Source of the DNA: Acidobacteriota bacterium
Lineage (GTDB): Bacteria > Acidobacteriota > UBA890 > WLXD01
NCBI GenBank assembly: GCA_012103255.1
Contig: WLXD01000001.1
Span: forward strand, 1,377,501 to 1,441,500
Reading direction: 5' to 3'
Length of the DNA stretch: 64,000 nt
The notes below the pieces were generated by a model. That model did no database searches and was not told the DNA's origin. It worked only from the letters and a program-made list of their open reading frames with translations. Below are positions 43,739-54,258 of the stretch, piece by piece. Numbering within the stretch: the stretch's first letter is position 1; the number at the start of each line of letters is the position of its first letter. The position numbers and the translations under genes are program-made.

Positions 43739-45496
43739 ATGCGGCAGGCGTTCGGCGCGGTATCGCTCGCTCTTCTGGCGATAGCTCTTTGGAATGGCGG
43801 GGTCCAGGTCGGGCCAGATCTGATCCTCCACGGTGCGCGCGTCTACACGATGGACGAGTCGCGGCCGTGGGCCAGTGCGGTCGCGATTCAAAGTGGCGTA
43901 GTTGCGGCCGTTGGCGACGATGCGGAGGTCCTGGCTCTTGCCGAAGAAGGAACGATCGTTCGAGACCTTGGCGGCCAGATGATCCTTCCGGGTTTCCACG
44001 ACGTGCACGTGCACGCCGTGGAGGCTGGCATCAATGCCGACCTTTGTTTCTTTCCAAGTTCCGCGTCGCTCCGTCGCTACGAGCAGATCGCCCGGGCCTG
44101 CGGCGATGATGCCCCTGACGCGGACTGGGTGCTCGGCGCGGGCGTGTTCGTCGCTGATCTTGTTGGTGGCTCCGAGGCTCCCATCGATGTGCTCGATCGC
44201 GCGATCCCCGATCGTCCCGCACTAATCCTCGATGATCTGGGACACGGCGCGTGGGCGAACACAGCAGCGCTTCGCGCGGCCGGCTACGAGGAAAGTTCCG
44301 TCGACCCGCGCGGAGGAATACTGCACCGTGACTCCGTGGGAGAACTCTCGGGCATCGTCTTCGAGAACGCACAGCAACGGCTGCGTGACGCCGCCTGGCC
44401 GCCGAATCGGCAGACCCGGAATCTCGCCTATTCGAGCCTTCTGGCCAGCCTCGAGGAACTTAATCGGAACGGCATTACATCGGTTAGCGACGCGGGCGGC
44501 TACTGGACGCGAGCGCATCACACCGCATGGGCCCGAGCGCTGCGGCGCGGGAAGCTCACCGTACGGGCAACGAACGCGCTCTACGTCTATCCGGACCTCG
44601 GCCTCGACGCTCAGCTCAAACGCCTGCGGACGCTCTACTCCAATCGTGCCGGGTCGTTGCTGCGTTTTAACACCGCAAAGATCTATGTCGATGGGATTCT
44701 CGATCTAGGCACCTCGTTGCTGGCCGAGCCGTACCTGCGTTCGCCAGCGGGCTTGGATCTGCCCGATCACGGATTCGAGTATTTCGGCTCCGATTTGCTC
44801 GATCGCTATGCGGCCGAACTCACAGCGGCGGGATTCGACCTGCACTTCCACGCGACCGGCGACGCGGGCGTGGCCCAGGCGCTCGATGCTATCGAGGCGG
44901 CCGGCACTGCGGTCCGGGCAGAGACGCCATCGCACCGCGTCACGCATCTCTATTTGGTCGAGGAAGCGGACCGATTGCGGTTTGCCTCACTGGGCGTCGC
45001 GGCAGATCTTCAGTTCTCACCGGACGCGATCGACCCTCGCTACGCGCGTTCACTGGAGCGGATCATCGGGCGCCAGCGGGCCGCGGCTCTGCTCCCCGCG
45101 CGGTCGATACAGGGCGCAGGGGCGACTACCGTGCTGAGCAGCGACTGGGACGCGGGTCCTTTGTCGCCACTCGGCACGATTCAGCGGGCCCTCACGCGAC
45201 GCGGCGAGGGGGTGCGCCGGCTCGAGGACGCGATCCGCATGTTGACGCTCGATGCCGCACGCGTTCTTGGACAAGACGAGATCACGGGTTCTATCGAGGT
45301 TGGCAAGCAGGCCGACCTGGTGGTGCTTGATAGGGATCTGTTCGCCCAGACACCGGCTCGGATCGGCCGGGCGCGCGTGTTGCTCACTCTGTTGGCTGGC
45401 CGCGCTGTGTTCGACGGCGCGAACGTTCTGTCGCCGGTGCCTGCGGGTCAGTCATCGCGGAGTGCGTCCATGGGATCGATCGAAGCGGCTCGCTGA
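43739..45496 (+). CDS. Amidohydrolase family protein (YtcJ-like)
   Basis: A 585-residue enzyme. An N-terminal hydrophobic stretch suggests an export signal. ADLILHGARVYTMD-type beta sandwich appears as DLILHGARVYTMDESRPWA. LPGFHDVHVHAVEAG carries the metal-binding HxH. RFNTAKIYVDGILDLGTS holds the likely lysine, and HFHATGDAGVAQALDA and SSDWDAGPLSPLGTI the later histidine and Asp. The end returns to the beta sandwich (GSIEVGKQADLVVLDRD). It hydrolyses an amide, often N-substituted formamide. AGGAG lies 6 bases before the ATG. Its last 49 bases overlap the 3' end of the kinase-permease gene on the other strand. Confidence 0.88.
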   Translation: MRQAFGAVSLALLAIALWNGGVQVGPDLILHGARVYTMDESRPWASAVAIQSGVVAAVGDDAEVLALAEEGTIVRDLGGQMILPGFHDVHVHAVEAGINADLCFFPSSASLRRYEQIARACGDDAPDADWVLGAGVFVADLVGGSEAPIDVLDRAIPDRPALILDDLGHGAWANTAALRAAGYEESSVDPRGGILHRDSVGELSGIVFENAQQRLRDAAWPPNRQTRNLAYSSLLASLEELNRNGITSVSDAGGYWTRAHHTAWARALRRGKLTVRATNALYVYPDLGLDAQLKRLRTLYSNRAGSLLRFNTAKIYVDGILDLGTSLLAEPYLRSPAGLDLPDHGFEYFGSDLLDRYAAELTAAGFDLHFHATGDAGVAQALDAIEAAGTAVRAETPSHRVTHLYLVEEADRLRFASLGVAADLQFSPDAIDPRYARSLERIIGRQRAAALLPARSIQGAGATTVLSSDWDAGPLSPLGTIQRALTRRGEGVRRLEDAIRMLTLDAARVLGQDEITGSIEVGKQADLVVLDRDLFAQTPARIGRARVLLTLLAGRAVFDGANVLSPVPAGQSSRSASMGSIEAAR

Positions 45497-48400
45497 GCCG
45501 GCAGACTGCACGCAACCATCGCGACCAGGATCAGCAGGGCAGCGACGCTGGAGTACGTCACGATGTCGAATCCTTCAACCTCGAAGAGCAGGTTGCTCAG
45601 GCTCTGACGCAAGAAGTTACGCCCCCACGACCCCAAGAGCGACTCCCACCAGTGCCGTCGCGGTCCCCTGGCCGACGACCATGCGGAGGACCGAGCCGGG
45701 GGAGGCGCCGAGTGCCTGGCGTAATCCGATCTCTCGAGTTCGGCACTCGACGCTGTAGGCCATCATGCCGTAGATGCCGATCGCGCCGAGGGTCATGGCA
45801 ATCGCGGCGAATGTGCCGAGCAGACTCATTGTGAACCGACGGCTGCCGAAGCCGTTGGCGATCAGGCGATCAAAGCGGTTGATGCCGAACACCGGCAAGT
45901 CGGCATCGAGTTCGCGGACCATTCCACGGATGTCGGGCATGACGTCGAGCGGATCTCCGTCCGATCGGATCGTCAACGCCAGGCTCGTTCGCCCCGTCTG
46001 AGAGTGGCTGAAGTAGGCAGTGGGCGGGACCCGGCGGTCGGGACCGTGTTCCCGAACGTCTTCAGCTAGACCGAGGATCTCCCACTCGCTGCCCGGGCCC
46101 GCCGTGATGGCGCGACCGATGGGATTTTCGTCCTCGAACAACTGTCGGGCAAACTCCGCATTCACGATGATCCCGGCGGCTGTGTCTGGTTGGTCCAGTG
46201 TGCTGAAGTTCCTTCCGAGGCGGACGCTGAGGCCGAGCGTTTCGAAGTAGTGCGGATCAATGGTTCGTGATTCCACAAACGTCGCCTTGCGGTCGGGATT
46301 CCCTACCGGCCACATCGCGGAGAAGTTGCTAAACGTATTCGTGAACGGGACGGCGCTGGCGAGCCCCACACTTTCCACCGACGGTAGTTCGGCCACGCGG
46401 TCGCGCAGTGCGTTGAAGAAGTCGATCCGGTCGGAGGCCTCGGGATAGTCACTGATGGGTAGCGAGATTCTGACCGTGCCGAGTCGCTCCGGGTCGACTC
46501 CGACGTCAACCTGGCTCAGCCGCCAGAAGCTCTTCAGCATGAGGCCAGCGCCGATCACGAGGATCAACGCAACGGCAACCTGCAGCGCTACCAGAACTTC
46601 GCGCAGGCGGCGCTTGTTGCCCGTCTGGCCGCGCGTGCTCTCGCCCAGTGCGGCGGAGGCGTCTCCCGAGCGCTGCCAGATCACGGGCACCAACCCTACG
46701 AGGAAGCCTGTGCCAACCGCGATGGCGAGGCTGAAGAGCAGCACATCGCTGTCGATGCCGATCGCGCCCGATCTTGGTATCGCTCCGCCGAAGTTACTGA
46801 GCAGGAACTGAAGACTCCCGTAGGCGCACGCGATTCCCACAGCGGCGCCCACCAGCGACACCATCAACGACTCGGCGAGGAAGTGCCAGAGGATCCGCGC
46901 ACGTGTCGCACCAAGGGCGGACCTCACTGCCAGTTCGCGGTGACGCGCTTCGGCGCGGGCCAGCATCAAATTGACGACATTCGCGCAGGCCACCAACAGG
47001 ACCATGCCGACCGCCCCCCAGAGCATGTACAGAGGTCGCCGTTGGCGGTCCCCGACGATGAAGTCCGAGTACGGCTCCACGTCGATCCCCTTGTTGGCGA
47101 TCTGATCAGGATAGAGGTTCACGATTTCGCCGTAGAGTGTTCTGAGTTCTGCCAGGGCGGACTCAACGCTCGCGCCGGTTGCGAGGCGAGCCAACGTGAG
47201 GTTCGCGTTCTGGTTGCGGCTGGGCAGGTTCTCGGGGTCCCATGCGAATGGGATATATATCGACGTGGAGCTGCCCTCTCGGAACTCCTGCGGCGCCACT
47301 CCGATGATCGTGCGAACTCGCGAGTCCATGCGGATGGTCTCGCCGATGACATCGGAGCGACCCTCGTAGCGGTCGCGCCACAGCTGATCGGAAATCACCG
47401 CGACAAGTTCGCTGCCGAAGGTGTCTTCCGTCGTTCCGATGAATCGGCCCAGTTGCGGCTCGGCGCCCAGCATTTCGAAGTAGCCGGCGTTGACGCGCAT
47501 CGTTCGCAATCGGACCGGTTCGCCAGAACCCGAAACTGCTGCCATGCCGCTCGAATAGGCGACCATCGACTGGAGTTGAGTGGTCTGTTCTCGCAGGTCG
47601 AGGAAGTTCGGAGTGGAAATCGGGCAGCAGGTGCGGCCTTCGTATTGCGACGAAATCCGAACGAGCAGCTCCGGCTCTGGATAGGGCAGGGGGCGCAGCA
47701 CCACCGCGTTCACCACGGAGAAGATCGCCGTATTGGCGCCGATGCCGAGGGCCAGCGTGACGATCGCGACGATCGCAAAGAGCGGGCGCCGCATCAGCGA
47801 ACGCACGGAGAAGCGGAGATCTTCGATGAGGTTGCGCATGATGTTGGGCCGGGGATTGGAGGCACGGGCGAGCGCCCAGGTTGTGATCGCTTGGAAGGCC
47901 TGCTGCGAAGCTGAGGCCGATGAATCGGAACTGGGCGCCGTGGTGGTGGCGAGTTCGAGACGACGCATGAACTCAGACGCGCTTCGCGGACGATCGGCGG
48001 GATCGAGGGCCATGCCCGCCGCGACCACCGATGCGATCGCCTCGGGAATTCCGGGCGCGAGGCGGCGTAGGTCGGGCGGCACCGAGTCGAAGCGCCGCTT
48101 TACAACCTCGGTGGTGCTGCCACCGCTGAACGGGGTCCGTCCGGTCAGCATCTCGAAGGCGACGCAGGCGAGCGAGTAAACGTCGGAGCGCGCGTCGAGG
48201 CTCAATTCGGCCCGCGCCTGCTCTGGACTCACATATGCCGGGGTCCCAGCCGCGATATCCACTTCCGGCGGGCGATCCCATTCGCGCACGGCCTCGATGT
48301 GGATCGCGCGCGACAGCCCGAAGTCGGCTACATAAGCATGCTCGCCAGCGAGGAGAACGTTCTCGGGCTTGATGTCGCAGTGCAGGATCTCTTCACCGTG

Positions 48401-48991
48401 GGCGTAGTCGATCGCCGCGGCCATGTCGCGGAGTACTCCGAGTGCCTCTCGCAGAGGAAGTGGCCCCTGATCGAGGCGCTCGCGTAGCGAGCCGTCCTCA
48501 ATGAAGGGCGTCACGTAATACGGCTGATCTTCGATCGTGCCGGCGTCGAGGAGCGGGAGGACGTTCGGATGCTGGAGCCGGCCGGTGTTGCGGGTCTCGG
48601 CAATGAAGCGCTCGGAGAGTCCCGCGATGGCTTCGCGCGACACCATCTTGATCGCCACGCGGCGACCGAAGCGCAGGTCGCGGGCCAGATAGACGGTTCC
48701 CATTGCACCCTCCCCGACTACGCGGTCGACGACGTAGCGCTCGTCCAGACTACTGCCAACGACTCCGGAGTCAGGCGCGGCCGACTCCACCTCGAAGATG
48801 GCATCGAATTCCGCGCCGAGCGCGTCGAGCATGAGCTCGCGCGTTTTCGGCGACGGGTAGGGATGCTTGCCGTTGACCAGATCGGACCAGTGCCCGCGCG
48901 AGATACCGATTCGTAGAGCCCAGGCGTTCTGGCTCCGCTTGCTGCGGGCCAGAATGTCGCCGAGTTCGTCAGTCTTGAGTCGTACGCGCAT
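45448..48991 (-). CDS. HTH - Ser/Thr kinase - orphan permease fusion (copy 4), frameshifted near its end
   Basis: One open frame of 1124 codons joins three modules. Residues 1-62 are an XRE-like HTH (AWALRIGISRGHWSDLVNGK). Residues 85-345 are a protein kinase: VGEGAMGTVYLA loop, K115, HCDIKPENVLL with catalytic D206, DFG 223-225 and VSPEQ. Residues 385 onward form an ADOP-type permease (DLRFSVRSLMRRPLF, LALGIGANTAIFSVVN). The kinase has Cys instead of Arg before the catalytic Asp. Near 45622-45626 one extra base shifts the frame; the true end continues NFLRQSLSNLLFEVE to ASIDPMDALRDD at 45448. ATG 48991 has GGAAGG upstream. Function is unknown; kinase control of the permease is inference. Confidence 0.85.
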
Positions 48992-49112
48992 GGCCTTCCC
49001 GGTGAGTGTTCACCAGAAGATACGCCGCCCGTCCGCAATGGGTTTGGGTGATTCGCGCACCACGCCCCTCAAAGTGTTCGGAGGCGTTCGGAATGGGGCC
49101 GGAAGGGCTGTT

Positions 49113-49751
49113 CTAGCCTTTCGAGTCGGCCCGGAGCTTGTGTCCGCGATTGCGGTAAAGCCCTTTGTCTACCTGAGCTGACATCGCCGCGGTGTCGAGC
49201 TCGTGGTCCAGGAAAGCATCGACTTGAGCCACGAACTGCTCGGGTTCGGCGAGTGCCTCGCCGTACTTCACTTCGATCATGTCGATGTACTCGCGATTTC
49301 GGACGAGGAATCGACACTGCACGAGGTGCTTCAGGTAGTAGTCCTTCGTGGCCTGGTCATCGAGCGGGTTCTCTTCGCCGCGGCGCTGGAGCATCTTGTT
49401 CTGGGATGCGACGACCTCGTCGAGGTCCCGACGCATGAAGAGGATCTGGTAGTAGTTGTCGCTCGGCAGGTCCTTGAGCAGGTGGGAAATCACCTTGAGG
49501 ACTTTGCCGCGAGCCTGGGCGACGTAGCTCTTGTCGGTCTCGTTTTCGAGATCCTTCACGCGCTCGTACTCGTAGTACCCCTTCGGGTTGTCTTCATCGG
49601 CGGTGCGTTCTTCGTCGGTCAGAATCGAGAGACCGCCTGCTTCGAGCATGCGCATCATCATCGACGTGCCCGAGCGCGGTAGACCCGACACGATGATCAC
49701 GGGTTCGCCGTACTTGCGGCGGCGTTGGGCGCGTTTCCAAGCCTTGAACAA
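49113..49751 (-). CDS. Sulfotransferase-like P-loop protein
   Basis: A 212-residue protein with the sulfotransferase 5'-phosphosulfate loop GLPRSGTSMMM right after a beta strand (EPVIIVS), and a later SxxxN-type 3'-phosphate region (MRRDLDEVVASQNKML). The family transfers sulfate from PAPS to sugars, lipids or proteins; no acceptor is known here. I chose TTG at 49751 because GGAG lies 7 bases upstream and a good -10 (TACAAT) stands at 49787-49792. ATG at 49820 and a longer frame to 49859 are alternatives. Confidence 0.78.
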   Translation of the reverse strand: MFKAWKRAQRRRKYGEPVIIVSGLPRSGTSMMMRMLEAGGLSILTDEERTADEDNPKGYYEYERVKDLENETDKSYVAQARGKVLKVISHLLKDLPSDNYYQILFMRRDLDEVVASQNKMLQRRGEENPLDDQATKDYYLKHLVQCRFLVRNREYIDMIEVKYGEALAEPEQFVAQVDAFLDHELDTAAMSAQVDKGLYRNRGHKLRADSKG

Positions 49752-49786
49752 CGGACTACTCCCACGGAGAAAAAGGCGGCTCCGGG

Positions 49787-49792
49787 ATTGTA
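49787..49792 (-). promoter_or_regulatory. -10 element of the sulfotransferase-like gene
   Basis: TACAAT on the minus strand, about 35 bases before the TTG at 49751. The resulting transcript would start near 49780, downstream of the ATG at 49820, which supports the shorter protein. Confidence 0.4.
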
Positions 49793-49901
49793 GCAACGCC
49801 TGAGACCCTGCGAGCGCCATTCGCGTCCGGAAATGACCATGCCGTCGCGGCGACCGCATTCGCCTTGTGGCGACAGCGCGAGCGGCCCAAGGCGGCCGGG
49901 T

Positions 49902-49907
49902 TACACT
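49902..49907 (+). promoter_or_regulatory. -10-like hexamer for a leaderless start of the FIST gene
   Basis: TACACT ends 6 bases before the ATG at 49914. No ribosome binding site lies between them, and no strong -35 box is seen. Confidence 0.38.
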
Positions 49908-49913
49908 CCGCTC

Positions 49914-51109
<1,196 letters not shown>

Positions 51110-51113
<4 letters not shown>

Positions 51114-51859
51114 CGGGCGGTCTCGGCGGACTCGCGCCAAGCGGCGGTGGCGTTGGCCCCGAACACTTCCAGGAAAGCCAGGATGCGCGCCGCGTTGGCT
51201 CCGAGGTCGCTTTGACCGACTCTTGAGACGGAACGCACGTCCACATGTAGGCACCCTCGATTCGCCGACGGCGGGATGCGCACAACGACGTCGTCGACGA
51301 ACTGGAACAGGCGGCTGGTGGCCTCGGCCTCCAAATAGCCCTGAGAAGTATTGGCCCAGGTGACGGCCCATCCCATTTCTTCAGCCGACGCGATGGCGGC
51401 GCTCCAGGCGATCTCGTGATCGATGTCGCACATGACCAGCGTTTCGATGTCCGGGAACGCGGCACGCTGGATCTCCGTCGAGTCGGGATGGCCATGGGGA
51501 TAGGCGAGGTCACGATCGGCGTTGTCCGGATGATCCGTGGCCACGGAGAACTGTGGTGGGTCGTCGAAGTCCGTGGTGACGTCGTGGATTGGTGCGCGCG
51601 GTGCCCGCGATAACACGGCGACGAGAGCGACTGCCAGCACGACCCCGACTCCGAATGCGGCCCAGGCCAGCGGTCGAGTGTCGGGCTTCCATGCGCCGAT
51701 GGCGCCCGCTATGAGCCCCGATCCGGCACCTACGAGCCATGCTCCGATCGCTGCGCCGAAGCCGCCGAGTGGACTGATCAGACCAACTCGTATCAGTATC
51801 GGTGCGAGGAGCATCGTGGCCAGCATCAGAAACGGCGTGATGAGCAGCGGTTTCAACAT
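51110..51859 (-). CDS. DUF1499-family membrane protein
   Basis: A 249-residue protein. The first 85 residues hold three predicted helices, then comes a soluble DUF1499 domain: DDPPQFSVA at its start, AIASAEEMGWAVTW in the middle, and FVDDVVVRIPPS, DVRSVSRVGQSDLGANAARI near the end. Function of the family is unknown. The ATG at 51859 has no clear ribosome binding site. It shares its 3' end with the FIST gene on the other strand. Confidence 0.8.
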
Positions 51860-51941
51860 CGGTTTACCTTGAGTCCTTGACCCGGCGAACGTTCAAACCG
51901 TACGTTGTTCGGGCTCCCTTGCAAATCCCCGGAGTGCTCCC

Positions 51942-52382
51942 ATGCGCACTGCTCGTATTGTCGGATTCGTCTTAGCTGCCGCCTTGGTTGCGGCCTTCCT
52001 CGCCCCTGCGTCCGCTACCGTGCCGCGCGCGGATCGTGACGCGATCACGGCCACAGCGCTCGATTACGCCGAGGGCTGGTACACGGGCGACGGCGATCGC
52101 ATGCGCGGCGCGCTGCACCCGGAGCTGGCGAAGCGTCGTCCGGGTGACTCTGGCATCGAGTTCATGTCGGCCGATCAGCTCGCAGGTGCGACTGCTGGCG
52201 GCTACGGCAAGCAGACTCCCGACGACGAACGCCAGGCCGATGTCGAGATTCTCGACTACTTTGGCAACGTCGCGACCGTCAAACTCACCATGCGCGACTG
52301 GGTGGACTACATGCACATCGCCCACGTTGATGGCGAGTGGTTGATCGTGAACGTCCTCTGGGACATGAAGCCCGGCAACTGA
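51942..52382 (+). CDS. Exported NTF2-like (putative lumazine-binding) protein
   Basis: A 146-residue protein with a clear signal peptide (IVGFVLAAALVAAFLAPASA). The mature part reads AITATALDYAEGWYTGDGDR, ALHPELAKR, ILDYFGNVATVKLTMRDWVDYMHIAH and EWLIVNVLWDMKP, the alpha/beta cone of NTF2-like proteins. No catalytic residue can be named. The ATG at 51942 starts the signal peptide; CGGAG stands 7 bases upstream. Confidence 0.83.
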   Translation: MRTARIVGFVLAAALVAAFLAPASATVPRADRDAITATALDYAEGWYTGDGDRMRGALHPELAKRRPGDSGIEFMSADQLAGATAGGYGKQTPDDERQADVEILDYFGNVATVKLTMRDWVDYMHIAHVDGEWLIVNVLWDMKPGN

Positions 52383-52399
52383 CGAGCGCGTAACGGGCG

Positions 52400-52405
52400 T
52401 ACAAT
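52400..52405 (+). promoter_or_regulatory. -10-like hexamer for a leaderless start of the phosphorylase-like gene
   Basis: TACAAT ends 6 bases before the ATG at 52412. No ribosome binding site intervenes. A CTGACG at 52379-52384 is a weak -35 candidate with a short 15-base gap. Confidence 0.4.
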
Positions 52406-52411
52406 TCACGA

Positions 52412-53158
52412 ATGCACGACACTGACGAGCTGACCGCTATCGTCGCCGCCAATGACGACGAGATAGCACCCCTGCGCGAACGGCTCGAGAATGCCGTAGA
52501 GGTCAAAGACGGGCCTCGTCGGTATCACGTGGGCACGCTCCGGGGCGCGCGGGTCGTTGTCGCCGCCACTGGCGACGGTAAACGGAACGCTGACCTCGGG
52601 GTGCGTCGGCTCATCCAGAAACTGTCTCCAACACGCATTCTGGCGATCGGGCTGGCCGGGGCAATTTCTGATCACCTGGTCGTGGGCGATCTATTGGTGT
52701 CCAGCGAGGTGCTGGAGGGCGAGCGGACGCTCGCCTGGCCCGATCTGCAATGGCTCGAGGAGTCGACGATCGCCACGGAGTACGACCTCGGGCGTCTGGT
52801 GACAGTCGACGAAATCCTCTCGACCCCGGACAGCAAGCGGACGCTATGGGGGAATACGTGGCGCGACCAGCCGGCAGCTGCCGACATGGAATCGGCCTGC
52901 TTTGCTCGGGTGGCGATCGCGTTCAACATTCCGTATCTGATTGCCAGGGTGATCAGCGACGACGTCTCCGAGTCGCTGCCAGACTTCCTGGAGGACTGCC
53001 GCGCCCAGGACGGCAGCATTGACAAGCGGCAAGTGCGCTGGAAGGCGTTCTGGCGACCGAAGTCCTGGTTGCCGCTATTCAGGTTGCGCGGCCGTGTGCA
53101 AAAGAGCGCCGTTGTGCTGGCTGACTTTGCCGAGGATCTGGTCGGGGGCGTCGCCTGA
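52412..53158 (+). CDS. Nucleoside phosphorylase-like protein (HpnG-like)
   Basis: A 248-residue protein of the nucleoside phosphorylase fold. LTAIVAANDDEIAPLRERL starts it, RILAIGLAGAISDHLVVGDLL is the phosphate/purine loop, and AADMESACFARVAIAFNIPY holds the typical MESA motif that binds ribose; ARVISDDVSE follows. Hopanoid clusters encode a similar enzyme (HpnG) that removes adenine from adenosyl hopane. The isoprenoid operon directly downstream makes that role attractive but unproven; a general MTA/SAH nucleosidase-like role is the alternative. Confidence 0.75.
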   Translation: MHDTDELTAIVAANDDEIAPLRERLENAVEVKDGPRRYHVGTLRGARVVVAATGDGKRNADLGVRRLIQKLSPTRILAIGLAGAISDHLVVGDLLVSSEVLEGERTLAWPDLQWLEESTIATEYDLGRLVTVDEILSTPDSKRTLWGNTWRDQPAAADMESACFARVAIAFNIPYLIARVISDDVSESLPDFLEDCRAQDGSIDKRQVRWKAFWRPKSWLPLFRLRGRVQKSAVVLADFAEDLVGGVA

Positions 53159-53185
53159 TTAGGGCCGCCTCCGGACTCAAGCGCG

Positions 53186-53214
53186 TTGACAGCCACCGGG
53201 CCGTCAAGGACACT
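53186..53214 (+). promoter_or_regulatory. Promoter of the mevalonate operon
   Basis: A perfect TTGACA at 53186-53191 is followed after exactly 17 bases by GACACT (53209-53214). The ATG of fni begins 6 bases later, so transcription would start at the start codon itself. No Shine-Dalgarno sequence is present. Confidence 0.6.
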
Positions 53215-53220
53215 CCGCCG

Positions 53221-54258
53221 ATGGCCACGACGAACCCGCCGTCGGCAAGCGCGCCCGCACGTGACCGCAAGGCGGAACACATCCAATTGGCGCTCGACCG
53301 GCGTATGCAAACAGGCGGAGCTTTCGACCGATTCCGGTTGATGCATTGCGCGCTCCCCGAGATCGACCTCGCCGAGGTCGATATGTCGACGCGTTTTCTC
53401 GACAAGACGCTGTCGGCGCCTCTCCTGATCTCGTGCATGACCGGCGGTACCGACGAAGCGGAAGCGATTAATCGGAACTTGGCGATCGCCGCCGAGCGCG
53501 TCGGAGTGGCACTTGGGCTCGGATCGCAGCGCAAGGCCATCGAGGATCCGGCTACGCGCGAGAGTTTTCAGGTCCGCGACGTTGCGCCCAACGTCGCTCT
53601 GCTCGGCAATCTTGGCGCTGTGCAGTTCAACTATGGGTATGGACTGGCCGAGTGCCGCGAGGCCGTGGAGATGATCGGCGCCGACGCTCTGGTGCTCCAT
53701 CTGAATCCGCTGCAGGAGGCGATTCAGCCCGAAGGTGACGGGAACTTCAGCGGCTTGCTGGAGCGCATCGGCGCCACGGTGGACGAACTCGAGGTTCCGG
53801 TGGTCGTGAAAGAAATCGGCATGGGGATTTCGGGTGCGGTTGCGGAGGCCCTGCATGGGGTCGGCGTGCGAGTTATCGACACAGCCGGAGCCGGCGGCAC
53901 CAGCTGGGCTCGTATCGAGGCTGCCCGTGCCGACGACTTGGAGATCGGCGAGTTGTTTGCGGACTGGGGCGTGCCCACCGCGGTGAGTATTCGCGCTGCC
54001 GCCGCGTTCGACGACGTGACTGTGATCGGCAGTGGCGGTGTTCGTAACGGCATGGACATGGCCAAGGCAATTGCTCTCGGCGCCGACGTTGTCGGATTGG
54101 CCTATCCCTTCCTACGCGCTGCCACAGAGTCCCCCGACGCGGTGGAGACGCAGCTCAGGCGCATGCTGCGCGAGTTGCAGATCTGCATGTTCTGCACAGG
54201 AGCACGAACCGTCGCAGACTTGCAGCAGGTAGAACTGCTCGAAGAGGGGACGTCTTGA
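53221..54258 (+). CDS. fni: Type 2 isopentenyl-diphosphate delta-isomerase
   Basis: FMN-dependent enzyme that interconverts IPP and DMAPP. 345 residues. Motifs: RKAEHIQLALDR near the start; LISCMTGGTDEAEAINRNLA; LGLGSQRKAIEDP; NLGAVQFNYGYGL; ALVLHLNPLQEAIQPEGDGN, which holds the glutamine and glutamate of the active site and metal; VVVKEIGMGISG; VIDTAGAGGTSWARIE; and GSGGVRNGMDMAKAIALGAD for FMN phosphate. It opens the mevalonate operon and its stop overlaps the next start by 4 bases. Confidence 0.95.
   Translation: MATTNPPSASAPARDRKAEHIQLALDRRMQTGGAFDRFRLMHCALPEIDLAEVDMSTRFLDKTLSAPLLISCMTGGTDEAEAINRNLAIAAERVGVALGLGSQRKAIEDPATRESFQVRDVAPNVALLGNLGAVQFNYGYGLAECREAVEMIGADALVLHLNPLQEAIQPEGDGNFSGLLERIGATVDELEVPVVVKEIGMGISGAVAEALHGVGVRVIDTAGAGGTSWARIEAARADDLEIGELFADWGVPTAVSIRAAAAFDDVTVIGSGGVRNGMDMAKAIALGADVVGLAYPFLRAATESPDAVETQLRRMLRELQICMFCTGARTVADLQQVELLEEGTS

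Noticed and set aside
47839-47839. Internal ATG as start of a separate permease gene
   Set aside because: No ribosome binding site lies before it and the frame is open and coherent through the kinase; the fusion reading is simpler.
49820-49859. Longer N-terminus for the sulfotransferase-like protein
   Set aside because: A good -10 box and a ribosome binding site lie downstream of these starts, favouring the TTG at 49751; kept only as an alternative.
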